Position numbers and translations under genes: made by a program
NCBI GenBank assembly: GCA_949987695.1
Contig: OX465288.1
Coordinates: 67,923,159-67,987,158, forward strand
Length of the DNA stretch: 64,000 nt
Source: Merzomyia westermanni
Lineage: Eukaryota; Arthropoda; Insecta; Diptera; Tephritidae
Direction: 5' to 3'
Notes under the pieces: generated by a model
The model's input: the letters and a program-made list of their open reading frames with translations, nothing else
Database searches by the model: none
Told to the model about the DNA's origin: nothing
Shown: positions 21,962 through 32,808 of the stretch, piece after piece
Layout of the letters: each line of letters opens with the position of its first letter
Numbering within the stretch: the first letter of the stretch is position 1

Positions 21962-22634
21962 CAGGACTTTCTGCTGACATCTCCTCTCTTGATGGTCGCT
22001 CGTTTCGTTCGATTCCTTGCATTATACGTGTTAGATCTGGATCTTCGTGCTGAAACCTCCTTAATTGATCCATGTCCCATTCGTCCGTAGATGTTATAGT
22101 CATGAGCCGCACATCTATAATGTCTTCCTTGGCCTCAGCTTTGGAACAATGGTTGCATTCCAAGTTACATGGTCTTCGTGACATTGCATCAGCATTTCCG
22201 TGGGTGCTAGCTTTGCGATGCTCTATGGAAAAGTCATAACTTTGCAGTCGCTCTATCCACCGTGCCAATTGACCTTCCGGATTACGGAACTGTAAGAGCC
22301 ATTTCAACGCTGCGTGGTCTGTCCTGACGTGGAATCGCTGCCCATAGAGATACTTGTGGAAATGCTTAACGCACTCTACCACTAATAACAGTTCTCTCCG
22401 GGTTACACAATAGTTCCTATCAGGCTTCCCAATTGTTCGGCTATAGTATGCAACTACCTTCTCCTGTCCATCAACAATCTGGGACAAAACACCTCCTATA
22501 GCATAACCACTCGCCTCTGTATCCAGAATAAACTTTGAACCTGGAATTGGATATGCTAACATCGGGGCAGTGCATAGTCGTTCCTTCAATGTTTGAAAAT
22601 CCACCTCCTGTTCCTCCTTCCATTCAAGACTCAT
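21927..22634 (-). pseudogene. RNase H and connection domain of element B
   Basis: Degrades the RNA strand of the replication hybrid. Motifs seen are ILDTEASGYAIGGVLSQ, YYSRTIGK, RRELL, HVRTDHAALKWLL and an NADAMSRRPC end. The aspartate of DTEAS and the glutamate of RREL mark the active site. The frame is broken from the reverse transcriptase by a small deletion near 22630 and from the integrase near 21940. Confidence 0.88.
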
Positions 22635-23445
22635 ATTCTTCCTTGTGGAGACTACTAGCTACGCCGGCAAAATTTGGTACAAATCGGTGATAATACATGC
22701 ACAGCCCAAGGAAGCTCCGTAACTCATGCAAATTTCTCGGTCTTGGCCAATCCTTTACGGCTTCGATCTTTTCCTTAGCAGTCCAGATTCCCTCCGTAGC
22801 TACATTGTGACCCAAATAAGTTACTTCCTTTTTAAACAAGGAACACTTCTTGGGACTTAGTTTCAGACCAGCACCAGCTATTCTTTGGAAAACTTCCTCC
22901 AAGTTCTTTAGGTGTTCCTCAAAGCTTTTTCCCAGCACGATGATGTCGTCGAGGTACACCAAACATGTTTGCCAGTGCAATCCTTTAAGTATCTGGTCCA
23001 TGAGTCTCTCAAAAGTAGCTGGAGCATTGCATAGCCCGAAGGGCATTACCGTAAATTGCTAAAGCCCTTCTCCAACGCTGAAAGCCGTCTTCTCTTTATT
23101 TTCATCCTTTACCTCCACTTGCCAGTAGCCGCTTTTCAAGTCCAGTGTGGAAAACCATTTCATGCCAGATAACGAGTCCAGAGTATCGTCGATTCTTGGC
23201 AATGGATAACTGTCCTTCTTCGTTACGTCGTTCAATTTCCGGTAATCCACACAGAACCTCATTTTTCCATCTTTCTTTTTCACTAGTACTACCGGTGAGC
23301 TCCATGGACTAGCTGATGATTCGATCACGCCGCTGTCACTCATTTCCTGTATAATTTCTCTTACTACTTGGCGTTTGGCCAATGGAATACTACGAGGAGC
23401 TTGGCGGATGGGCCTTGCATCACAAGTATCAATTTGATGCTTCAC
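22624..23445 (-). pseudogene. Reverse transcriptase of element B
   Basis: RNA- and DNA-directed DNA polymerase. VDYRKLNDVTKKDSYPLPRI, STLDLKSGYWQV, MPFGLCNAPATFERLMD and the catalytic LVYLDDIIV box occur in order, then an LGH-LRSFLGLCMYYHRF thumb/connection. One in-frame TAG (23059-23061) divides it between the LKSGYWQV and MPFGL blocks. Everything else in the domain is open, so decay is slight. Confidence 0.92.
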
Positions 23446-23637
23446 AACTTTGGTCCGACCTGGTTTGGAACCATCCTTGGGAAATATGCTCGAGTACTTT
23501 GATAGAAGTTCCTTTGCCTTTTTCTGATGATCTTTTTCGAGGCCTGCCGTCCACGACGTGATATCATCTGAAAGATTAATCTTGATGGTAGAATCATTTT
23601 CCTGAAGCTGTTCACAATTGATAACTACTTCGACCTC

Positions 23638-24231
23638 TTAGCATTGTCCCAATATTGCTCCTTTGGAAAGTTTATTCGGCGCTTTGAACTGATTAAGTAC
23701 TCTTACCGGTACACGCCCATCTTGTTTTGTTATGACCAGGGTTTTTCCTACTAATATGTTCGTCCTTGACTTGTTTGCCGCCTCGACAACCCACAATTTG
23801 TTTATCCCATAATCTCCATCAATCTTTGCCCATATGATTGCTTCCAACTTCGGTGGAATTTGTTGGCCCTCCTCAACAATCACTCGCTTACTAACGTATT
23901 TGTTTTCGTAACCATAATTTAATGGCACATCCATGTTCTCGTAATTCATAATCCTGTTTTGCATGTCGATCTTGATGCCTTGCTCACTTAAGAAATCCAC
24001 ACCAACTATGATTTCGTCAACAATATATGCTACTATAAAACTGTGTAGAACGGCCACGTTCCCAGTTACAATTTCACATGTTACTTCTCCTAGGACATGG
24101 GTGTCCTTACCAGTGGCCGTACGTAACTTTGCTCCATGCAATGGCCTCACCTCCTTGTTGACTAAATCAGATCGAATTATGGAATGCGATGCGCCTGTAT
24201 CCACAGTTAGTAAGTGCTCTTTTCCATCCAC
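23638..24231 (-). pseudogene. Protease and linker of element B
   Basis: Retropepsin with LLTVDTGASHSIIRSDLV near the start of this open segment and a VGVDFLSEQGI flap/second-half region. It cleaves the element polyprotein. The start codon listed is internal; the frame is probably read from gag. A gap of about 190 bases with no continuous frame separates it from the reverse transcriptase segment. Confidence 0.82.
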
Positions 24232-24338
24232 ATATGCAACAACAGTAACATTACTAGCTTTCCTTCCGATCTGTGAGACAGAGATTATGGGGCATTCAGT
24301 TGCGGGAGCCAGTCCACGCCCCTTTCGGCTGGCTCGAT

Positions 24339-25627
24339 TTAGTTTAACGACTGATTTGGTTGGGAAATTTGCTCATCTCCTTCAGCTTTGCGTTTTCGTC
24401 CACCTGAATTGCTGGGGTTACTGGAGAAAGTGCCGCAAAAACGTGCTATGTGACCTGGTTTTCCGCACTTAAAGCATTTAATTGCACCATCATTTTTTTT
24501 CTGTACTCCGTTCAACGCTTCCAAAATTTTGTCAACCCAAGCCGGAGTTTCCACTTCTACACGATGAGCCTTGTATGCAGGTTTACTCAAAAGCGAGGCT
24601 GTATCCTGCGTCAGAGCATGCGATACTGTTTCAGCGAATGTCCTTTTGGGGTTTGCATATGTGGCCCCCTTCGTCTCCACATCGCGTATTCCATTTATAA
24701 AACTTTGGATTTTTACCCTCTCAGTGTACTCCACGAGTGCGTCCGCATTTGCTAGATGGGCCAACCTCTCGATGTCTGATGCAAATTCCTGCAAAGTCTC
24801 ATTCGGTTTCTGGGATCGATTCTGTAGCTCTATTTGGTATATCTGCTTTCGATGTTCGCTACCATAGCGTCTCTCAACCGCACCCATCAATGCATCATAA
24901 CTGTTCCTTTCGGACTCGGGAATAGTCTGTAAGATTTTCGTCTGCAGGTCCCTTCAATGCCACGAATATTGCTGCAACTTTATCTTCACTGCACCAATTA
25001 TTCACCGCGGCCGTCTTCTCAAATTGCCGCTTAAATACCTGGAATGGAACAGAACCATCAAAGGAAGGTGATTTTACCTTGGGAGTATTCGCTAAAGCAG
25101 ATGGACGATTTGGTTGCAATTCCTGGATACGACCTCTCAATGCATCTACCTCAGCATCGATTTTATCCTGCAGCTGTGCAATTTTCGTATCTTGGACTTC
25201 TAGTTTAGATGACACCCTAGCCTCCTTTCATGTATGCCTTCTGTTGGTCTAGTTGAGATGTAATACGTGTGCCCTGTTCTTCAAGCTTAGATGCCATGTG
25301 TACCTTCTGTTCTTCCAACTGAGATCCCATGTGTGTCTTCTGTTCTTCCAGCTGTGTTGAAATGCTTGACGACATCTGACTCAATACAGCCAACAACGCG
25401 TTTGTATCCACACTTGCGACTGGATTCGGAGGCTCCTTTTTCTCTTCCATTTTCGTCGATGCCTCCTCCACAAGATGGAAAACATGATCATCAACGTTGA
25501 TTCCTTCTGCTTCCATGGCCTCCCGCAATCGGGACTGTAGCTTCGATTTATTGCCTGTGGTGTTTAGTCCGCGTTGTTCCAACTCATTTTTGAGTTGCTG
25601 AATCTTTAATTCATTCAACTTCGCCAT
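24339..25627 (-). pseudogene. Gag of element B
   Basis: Three open pieces with a stop and a frame break between them. The first (from 25627) has the SAP-like start MAKLNELKIQQLKNELEQRG and the coiled-coil repeats. The second (to 24895) has the SFDGSVPFQVFKRQFE capsid start. The third (to 24339) contains an intact zinc knuckle, CFKCGKPGHIARFC, near its C-terminal end. Gag packages the element RNA. The knuckle is complete here, unlike in element A. Confidence 0.88.
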
Positions 25628-25653
25628 GTCCTTTTAGTCGTTTAACAATACCG

Positions 25654-25665
25654 CTTCTGACACCA
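25654..25665 (-). promoter_or_regulatory. Primer-binding site of element B
   Basis: TGGTGTCAGAAG on the element strand beside the 5' LTR, as in A and C; tRNA-Leu-type. Confidence 0.75.
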
Positions 25666-25667
25666 AT

Positions 25668-26135
25668 TGTGACGAATTCGATGATTCCTTAATTATCAAT
25701 CCTGGGTTCGGTCACTATAAAGTCAAATAAACACACGCACAGATATTGTAACTAATAGCTAGTTTTATTTACTAGTAATAAACGCAATTCAAATTTAAGA
25801 GTTTGGTAACTTCACAGTAGTTCACTGTTAAACGCTTGAAAATAAACTGATCAACCTGCCTTGCTTGGTCACCGCCTTATGTAGTCCAACAGGGTGCTTG
25901 CCTACGCACCGAGAACTTTCTTGGTTGTTCGCTTTTCGGGTTCTGGAAGGGTCGGTGTTATTTATTGGCATCTCCTCTTTGCATCGTATTCGCAAACACT
26001 CGCGCCATCTCTCTTCCTCTTCGTAGTTACACGCTTGCATGCATAATCGTAGCCATCGTTATCTCAGTTGTGTTTAACTGGTAGTGGCAGTGTTATTGAG
26101 TTAGGGATGGTACATGCTTGAGAATAATCGCCACA
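25668..26135 (-). repeat. 5' LTR of element B
   Basis: 468 bases, TGTGACG...CCACA on the plus strand. On the element strand the TATA-type box of A reads TACATAAGGCGG here. Confidence 0.92.
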
Positions 26136-26139
26136 ATAT

Positions 26140-26281
26140 AGATAAAAGAGAAAGAACAAGACTGACTCTTGAGAGCATCCGAATACAACAACACATAGAC
26201 AATGCTCTTAACTACAAAGATGACGTCGACGGACTGAGCAGCGTCTACTCAAATGTGATAAAACGAAACAAAAGAAACTAA
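26140..26281 (+). CDS. PLE polyprotein, C-terminal piece
   Basis: Joins in phase to KILDI before element B and runs through KRERTRLTLESIRIQQHIDN to a TAA stop. Joining across both gypsy insertions gives no frameshift, which confirms the insertion points. The tail is basic (VIKRNKRN). Confidence 0.85.
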
Positions 26282-26594
26282 GCAAACGTCAACACTAAGT
26301 GAAAATAAGCAATTGTTATTTTTATAATGTGATATCCTTAATGTAAATTAATTAATAATGTAAGTGAATTGTTAAAGTTTTTCATGTTTATTGTTCTTTT
26401 ACATAACATGATGAATGCATTACATTATGTTTTTTACATAATTTCATTAAAATAGATCTCCTGGAAGAAGGCGCTGAAAGCGCCGAAACTCGTAGGGGAA
26501 AAAACAAAAACAAAACACCTTGTTTTATTTGGATGGCCTTAAATGCTCAACCCAGAAAACATAAATATAAAAATTGGCGCATTACCTATAAATT
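26282..26594 (+). other. PLE 3' untranslated region
   Basis: AT-rich, with a hammerhead-like fold about 180 bases after the stop and an A-rich stretch after it. Ends at the AAACT target duplicate. Confidence 0.7.
26457..26498 (+). ncRNA. Hammerhead-ribozyme-like motif of the PLE
   Basis: TCTC pairs with GGGG (stem I). CTGGAAGA stands where the CUGANGA core is expected. AGGCGC-TGAA-AGCGCC forms a six-pair stem II, then GAAA follows, with a minimal stem III (C-TC-G) and a GTA cleavage-type triplet. Hammerheads with very short stem III are known in Penelope-like elements. The core here has one extra base, so activity is doubtful. Confidence 0.5.
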
Positions 26595-26599
26595 AAACT

Positions 26600-29500
26600 A
26601 GTCTCTCAGTTTTACAAAAGAATGCTGAAATTCGTTGTTTGCTTTCGGCATTTTATAATATACAGCAAACCCGGTAGACGTTGTTTTGACGTTTTGATAC
26701 ATAGTACACATCTATATATAAAATGTCATTAACTTGAACCAAATAAACTCCTAACTATACCGAACTGCAGCTTTATATAACTTGGGGGCTTCTCCAAAAG
26801 CTATATACAGACTGTGTCGTGCCCAGCGAACTCCTGAACCTATCGTGAAATTTCAAGAGCAAAACAAAACACAAAATATGTGGGCGTGGCACCGTCCACT
26901 TTTGAAAAATTATGTAGATATTGTCTAAGTGACACATATATCCAAATTGCATTAATTTAGACCAAAAAAGTTTGGATTTATGACGAATTGAAACTTTATA
27001 TAGCCTGGGGGCGTGGCTTCGCCTACTTTTCCAAAACTATATATTGTCTATGCTGTACCCAGTAGACCCAAGTATATATTGTGAAAATTTCATAAAGATC
27101 GGTTGAGTTATTTGGCGCCTATGAAAGACACCCTTTTTTATACCTAGTAGTGCTACGCACACAAGGTATATTAACTTAAGTCGTCTAACGACAGTACGTA
27201 ACGGCATAAACGGATCGAGATAGATATTGACTTATGTATATCAAAATGTTCAGGACGAAAAGAGAAATTGATTAAGCCATGTCCGTCCGTCCGTGCATCT
27301 GTGAACACGATAACTTGAGTAAATTTTGAGATATCTTAATGAAATTTGGTATGGGGGTTCCTTGGCACTCATATCCGAGCGCTATTTAAAATGGGCGAAA
27401 TCGGATGATAGCCACGCCCACTTTTTATACATAGAATATTTTCGAAAACACAAAAAAAGTGACTACTCAGTATAAATACACCTATAAGGATAAAATTTGG
27501 TGGCTACATTGAGATAGAGACATAAAATTAATTTTTTAAGAAGTTTTTGAAAATGGGCGTGGCACCCCCCACTTTTGATTTAGTCAAATTTAGAAATAAT
27601 ATTAATCATAAATCAAAAACCGTTCAATACATTGAAACGAAATTCAGGTTTCCAGGTACGCAAGGAATGTTCCAGGAAAAAGTGGGCGGGATCGGTTAAG
27701 GTCTACGCCTACTTTTTTATGAAAGGTTTTAAAGAGGATCGTAGATATATTAAATAGGCAATAACTTTGCGTAAAATAGCTTTACATCATTTATATTTCA
27801 CTTTTAAAGTTTCCGTTAACAAAGAAATCCAAAAACTTAAAATTTTCGAAAATGGGCATAGCCCCACCCCTTTTATAGTGGACTATTCCACAAAACTTTT
27901 TATGCCATAACTCCGCCAAAAATAGATTTGTCGAAATGAAATTTGGTGATAATGTTCTAAATATAAAGGTAACTGTTTGCTGTAAAAATGGGCGAAATCG
28001 GTTAATGTCAACGCACAGTTTTTTAACATAGTTCTGAAAATTTTTTTTGTAAAATTTAAAAAGCGATATTTCTACAACTAAGCAAGTTATATCAATCAGA
28101 TTTTGCACACATAATAAGCTTTTTAATAAAAACTCGGCCGCAAAAACAATTTTGTCAATTTTGAAGAAGTAGGCGTGGCGCCGCCCTCTTTTCAGCATAA
28201 AATTTCTGCTATTTTCAAAGGCAATCGCTTATAATTCAATCTTGATATTTCAATGAAAATTGGTTAGCTGCTTCTCAGTAGTATATATTATACTCCTGCC
28301 AAATATTAGCCAAATCGGGAAACACACAAGCAAAATATTCAGGCACGTAGTTAATAGCCCACTGCAATAGCGAAGTTATATATCTTTTTTGATTTTCATA
28401 ACTTTCATAAACATTAAATGTATGTAAGTATGAGGACAAGAAGAGAAAAGTTCACTAAAATTATCAGCACGATGAGCGGATTCGATTTAGCCATGCCCGT
28501 CTCTCCGTTAGTCTGCCTTTCTGTCCGTCTGTCTCTTTGAACGCAAACTTGTCTCTCAGTTTTACAAAAGAATGCTGAAATTCGTTGTTTGCTTTCGCCA
28601 TTTTATAATATACAGCAAACCCGGTACACGTTGTTTTGACGTTTTGATACATAGTACACATCTATTTATAAAATGTCATTAACTTGAACCAAATAAACTT
28701 CTAACTATACCGAACTGCAGCTTTATATAACTTGGGGGCTTTTCCAAAAGCTATATACAGACTGTGTCGTGCCCAGCGAACTCCTGAACCTATCGTGAAA
28801 ATTCAAGAGCAAAACAAAACACAAAATATGTGGGCGTGGCACCGTCCACTTTTGAAAAACTATGTAGATATTATCTAAGTGACACATATATCCAAATTGC
28901 ATTAATTTAGACCAAAAAAGTTTGGAGCTATGACGAATTGAAACTTTATATAGCCTGTCTATGCTGTACCCAGTAGACCTAAGTATATATTGTGAGAATT
29001 TCATAAAGATCGGTTGAGTTCTTTGGCGCCTATGAAAGACACCCTTTTTTATATCTATTTTTGTTACGCACACAAGGTATATTACTTTATTCGGCATAAA
29101 CGAATCGAGATATATGTTTATTAACCCGAATCTTCCCACGATTACCATATGGTAATGCAAACATGCCGTTGCAATTTTACGTATTATGTCTGAAGTAAAT
29201 AACAAAAACAAAAAAGAATAACTGTATTTCACGCAGAGGAAAATCGAAGCGAGGAAAATGAAAATGGACTTCATTTTCGTGCTCAGGAGATCGAAATACA
29301 TAAGTATACAACATTTCACAAAAATCCAAAACAAAAAAAGTTATGGGACTTCCCGGGTTAATGTATATCAAAACGTTCAGGATGAAAAGTAAAATATCCG
29401 GGCAAGTAGTTAATACCCCACTGCAAAAGCGAAGTTGTATATCTTTTTTGATTTTCATACCTTTCATGAACATGAAATGTTTCTACGTATGAGAAGAAAA

Positions 29501-29727
29501 AGAGATATTCCCATCAAAAAGTATACTGAAATGATCAAGAGGATGAGCTGAGTCGATGTATTCATGCCCGTCTCTCGATACGTCTATCTGTTTGTCCGTC
29601 TGTCTATTTGACCGCAGATACGAACTGAAAGTATTAAAATAGACCTGCGTAAATTGGGATGACATAATAGATCACTACTAGGTATATAATGTTCGGTTCC
29701 ACCCGAACTTAGACTTCCTTACTTGTT
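26600..29727. repeat. R1 repeat cluster, continuation
   Basis: Directly continues the R1 copy broken by the PLE. Two related stretches, starting TCTCTCAGTTTTACAAAAG at 26603 and 28552, lie in tandem with about 1.95 kb spacing. Ends with CTTAGACTTCCTTACTTG near 29727. Contains GTGGGCGTGGC boxes and GTCCGTCC runs; no gene. Confidence 0.8.
29125..29357. mobile_element. TTAA-flanked MITE (piggyBac-like), copy 1
   Basis: Direct TTAA on both sides, ends CCCGAATCTTCCCA and, reversed, CCCGGGAAGTCCCA. The uninterrupted site (TTTATTAATGTATATC) is seen near 12758-12772. No coding capacity. Confidence 0.8.
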
Positions 29728-30289
29728 TTTGTTTATTTTCATTTTTCTTACAATTTTTATACGTCACTCAGAGAAGAGACAGAGAAAATTTCTACTCGTT
29801 GCGTATCGAGTGCGGCGATCTGCCCATTCGACACGTTGCGAAATTTTACTCTATGCGATCGGTCGCTCGCTTGCGACTCCAAATTTCCAACCTTCAAAGA
29901 TTTCCGTTTAAAAAAGCGGCTCATGTTTTGGCTATCATGTAGTTGTAAATATGCTTTGAAATGGTTTATGTTTTGGCTAAAATGTGGTGAAAAATATCCG
30001 GTCAGTTGATTATTGTTTTGGCTAAGAAGTTGTGAAAATTATTTGTTGAATTTTTTACCGAAGTGGCTAACATATGATTAATTTTATTAACTGAATTGGT
30101 TAATGAAATACCGTTTTACTGGTTATTGTGAAATGACGATACCTAAAAATTGTTTCAAATAAATTGCAAGAAATTAGGTTAGTTTTATTATATTAGTTTT
30201 ATTATATATTTATACATTAAAGTTGTTTACAAATTATTAAAAACTAGTTAATCAACCAAGCAGGCCCTCAACAACAATTTTACATAGCC

Positions 30290-30690
30290 GGTAAACTCTC
30301 GTTTACAGCGCGTAAGCGTGCTTCTAATTCAATGTCAGCTTCGTCATCCTTTGGCATACTGACTGCCACTACTTTGACAGTGGCCACTCCTCAAAAAATT
30401 GTGTAATTTGTTGTTGACGTAGCGCAGATTTCCAATCTTCACCGAAGTGTTCCAGGCCCAATGGTATATCAACTTTATGCAACAGATTTGAGCGAAAGAG
30501 AGTTTTGTACAGCGGATAAGTGCCAACGTTGGCATAGCTCTTCATCAAAGCAAAAGTCTAGCGAACTCTGCAGTTTTTGCATCCCATAAGCTTCTATATG
30601 TGCAGAAGAAGGCAATTTTCCAGCAACACCTTCGATAATGGACGAAGTACTCCAACGAAAAGACAACTAATTCAAATCTGGGTTCTATGT
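30290..30690 (-). pseudogene. Unidentified gene remnant
   Basis: Pieces in three frames are protein-like: SSIIEGVAGKLPSSAHIEAY, then YANVGTYPLYKTLF with RSNLLHKVDIPLGLEHFGED, then SMPKDDEADIELEARLRAV. They overlap as if two single-base shifts broke one frame. A splice-acceptor-like CCCAG precedes the first piece. I do not recognise the family. It could be a decayed host gene copy or part of an element. Surrounding DNA from 29728 to 31111 holds nothing else recognised. Confidence 0.4.
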
Positions 30691-31111
30691 ATATTCAATA
30701 AACTCTTACCTATCTTTACATAGCTTTTTCCGCATTTACTGGAGCTGATTTTGTTTTTATGAGGGCATTAACCGACAGGAGTTGATAAAGGAGCCTAGAA
30801 CAAAAAAAATTAAAAAATTTCTATCAAAATATAAAATTTTGGATTTACCTTTTTCCGTTTTTCCAAAATTTTACATTACAAATAAAAATTAATTTAGGAA
30901 GACTCCCTACAAGAACACTGAATTAGATTAGAAAAAGTTGATGTCAACAACTGCGTCCGTGTGAGTTTTTGTCTCTATCTAGCACATTAATAACGGCTTT
31001 GAAATAATAATACGATTATGTCTGTACTCTTCATTCTCACCCAAATTTTATGAATGATGACAATATAATTATCATCACAGTGATATGATGTTATTGTTGT
31101 GGTAACGACAA

Positions 31112-31418
31112 AACCAATCCCCGAAGGTTTTGGGGAGTGTTGTCGAATTAACAGTCCTTGGCCGGATTTGAACCCGGTACGCTCCGATACTCCCTTGCGG
31201 TACTGCTAGACTGCCGTGGTAGCGATTTATGACCAGTGAAACCTTCTAGGTATTGTCCCCCTCCTTCCGAAAGGAAGGATAAGATTCGTAATGAGAGGTG
31301 AGAGGCATCATATCCGCAGATCAACCACCGAGTTGCACGTCATTACGCATACTAGTCGCCTCTTACGACCGGTATGCCTACCTCGGGCATATTCTAAACC
31401 CCTAACCCGCAGGGGCAA
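31112..31418 (-). mobile_element. SINE-2 copy 1 (tRNA-related)
   Basis: On the minus strand GGGTTCAAATCC is a B-box match, with a plausible A-box region before it, inside a conserved 300-base unit. A second copy is at 42591. It includes CCTTCCTTTCGGAAGGAGG, a small hairpin, and ends GCCCCTGCGGGTTAGGGG. Orientation and class (SINE or other pol III-type repeat) are inferred. Confidence 0.6.
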
Positions 31419-31745
31419 TCACAATAATATCACAACTGATTATTCTCATAACCTGCCAAAGCTGATATGAAAATGATGTTTACTGTTTGATTTTTGGTTT
31501 TCTTTATTTTTGTTTTTTAAAATTGCATTGAATTATTAATTATAAGAATTATAACCATGTCCACAAAATAATTTTTATTTTATTTTATAAAAACTTACAT
31601 AATAATAAAAATTATTTTAAAAACTAAATGACGCAGCGCTAGCGGCACAGGCTTATTATATTATATATAAATAATAGTCATGCAGTAATAATATATATTA
31701 ATAATAATATATTAATAATAAAATATCAATAATATTATATTATAA
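31419..31745. other. AT-rich DNA without a gene
   Basis: Low-complexity TAATAATATTA-type sequence towards the right, ending at a MITE. Confidence 0.5.
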
Positions 31746-32033
31746 CACCGCGTTACACACATTCTGTCCTATGAACCAAATATACTTTTCGGAAAGGGGG
31801 AAAAAAAAAAAACGTGAATCTGCGATTTTCATGTACACGTCAGAATTTTTTCTTTTTTAAGGTTACTGATGGAAGGTCAACAAAAGCTGTACCAACAATC
31901 TGGCTACTGCAAAAAAAAATCTGACGTGTACATGAAAATCGCCGATACACGTTATTTTTATTTTTTCTTCCCTTTCCGAAAAAGTATATTTGGTTCATAG
32001 GACAGTACTAAAGCTCGTTTTTGTAACACAGTG
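31746..32033. mobile_element. CACTA-type MITE, copy 3
   Basis: TAA on both sides; ends CACCGCGTTACA and, reversed, CACTGTGTTACA. The two arms (about 100 bases) are inverted copies around a short centre. The shortest and cleanest copy in the window. Confidence 0.85.
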
Positions 32034-32310
32034 TAATATGTCAACAATATTATAATAATATTAACTTAAACGACGATTTTAAAAATGTTTAGTGACGATT
32101 TAGAGCATATTTACCTTGCATCACTGGATCAGCAATTCTTAGTTTCCCTAGACCTTTTTTTCCCCCTACAGTTTCTCCAGCAAGGCGTCGGTAAAAACAT
32201 CCCGTAGGATACTATGTACACCATTTGAAGCTCCCTTGATCCTGCACATATACATAGTCTGCAAAATTAAAAAAATAACAAAAACTAATACTATATTCGT
32301 ACATAAGTAT

Positions 32311-32748
32311 TGTGGCGATTATTCTCAAGCATGTGACATCCCTAACTCAATAACACTCCCACCACTAGTTAAACACAACAGAGAAAACGATGGCTACGCT
32401 TATGCATGCAAGCATGTACCAATCAAGAGGAAGAGAGATCGCGCGAGTGTTTGCGAACACGATGCAAAGAGGACATGCCAATAAATAACACCGATCCTTC
32501 GAGAACACGAAGAGCGAATAACCAAGAAAGTTCTAGGTGCGTAGGCAAGCACCCTGTGGGACTATATAAGGCAGTGACCAAGCAAGGCAGGATGATCAGT
32601 TTATTTTCAAGTTTTGTTCAGTGAACTACTGCGAAGTTACCAAACTAGTAGTAAATAAAACTAGCTATTAGTTACGTGCGTGTGTTTATTTGACTTTATA
32701 GTGATCGAACCCAGGATTGATAATCAAGGAAACATCGAATTCGTCACA
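32311..32748 (+). repeat. 5' LTR of element C
   Basis: TGTGGCG...CGTCACA, 438 bases, with a TATATAAGGCAG box. It matches the A and B LTRs after reverse complementing. Confidence 0.92.
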
Positions 32749-32750
32749 AT

Positions 32751-32762
32751 TGGTGTCAGAAG
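32751..32762 (+). promoter_or_regulatory. Primer-binding site of element C
   Basis: TGGTGTCAGAAG, then TGA, just inside the LTR; complements a tRNA-Leu 3' end. Confidence 0.78.
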
Positions 32763-32808
32763 TGATATTGTTAAATAAATACCGAGAGTTTTCAAGGATA
32801 ACAAAGGC

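Larger units (their letters stand above)
20307..26135 (-). mobile_element. Ty3/gypsy element B, near complete, minus strand
   Basis: Bounded by LTRs of 454 and 468 bases, with ATAT duplicated outside (20303-20306 and 26136-26139). Gag, protease, reverse transcriptase, RNase H and integrase appear in Ty3/gypsy order, interrupted by a few stops and frame breaks. Both LTRs share the same private changes (AATTTAAGAGTTTGG), so they derive from one recent insertion. No envelope gene is seen. Confidence 0.93.
14752..26594 (+). mobile_element. Penelope-like element (PLE) split by nested insertions
   Basis: AAACT flanks both sides (14747-14751 and 26595-26599). The undisturbed R1 target, GAACGCAAACTTGTCTCTCAG, is present at 28540-28560. 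The element is 5'-truncated: coding starts just before the reverse transcriptase and ends with a GIY-YIG nuclease and a 3' untranslated region containing a hammerhead-like fold. Two Ty3/gypsy insertions and one 0.67-kb insert lie inside. Without them the element is about 1.9 kb. Confidence 0.9.

Noticed and set aside
29177..29473. 98-codon minus-strand frame with hydrophobic runs
   Set aside because: It crosses the edge of a TTAA-flanked MITE into R1 sequence, so it is a chance frame.
31112..31418. Functional tRNA gene from the B-box match
   Set aside because: The sequence is a dispersed repeat with a second copy, and no cloverleaf was found, so it is tRNA-related rather than a tRNA gene.
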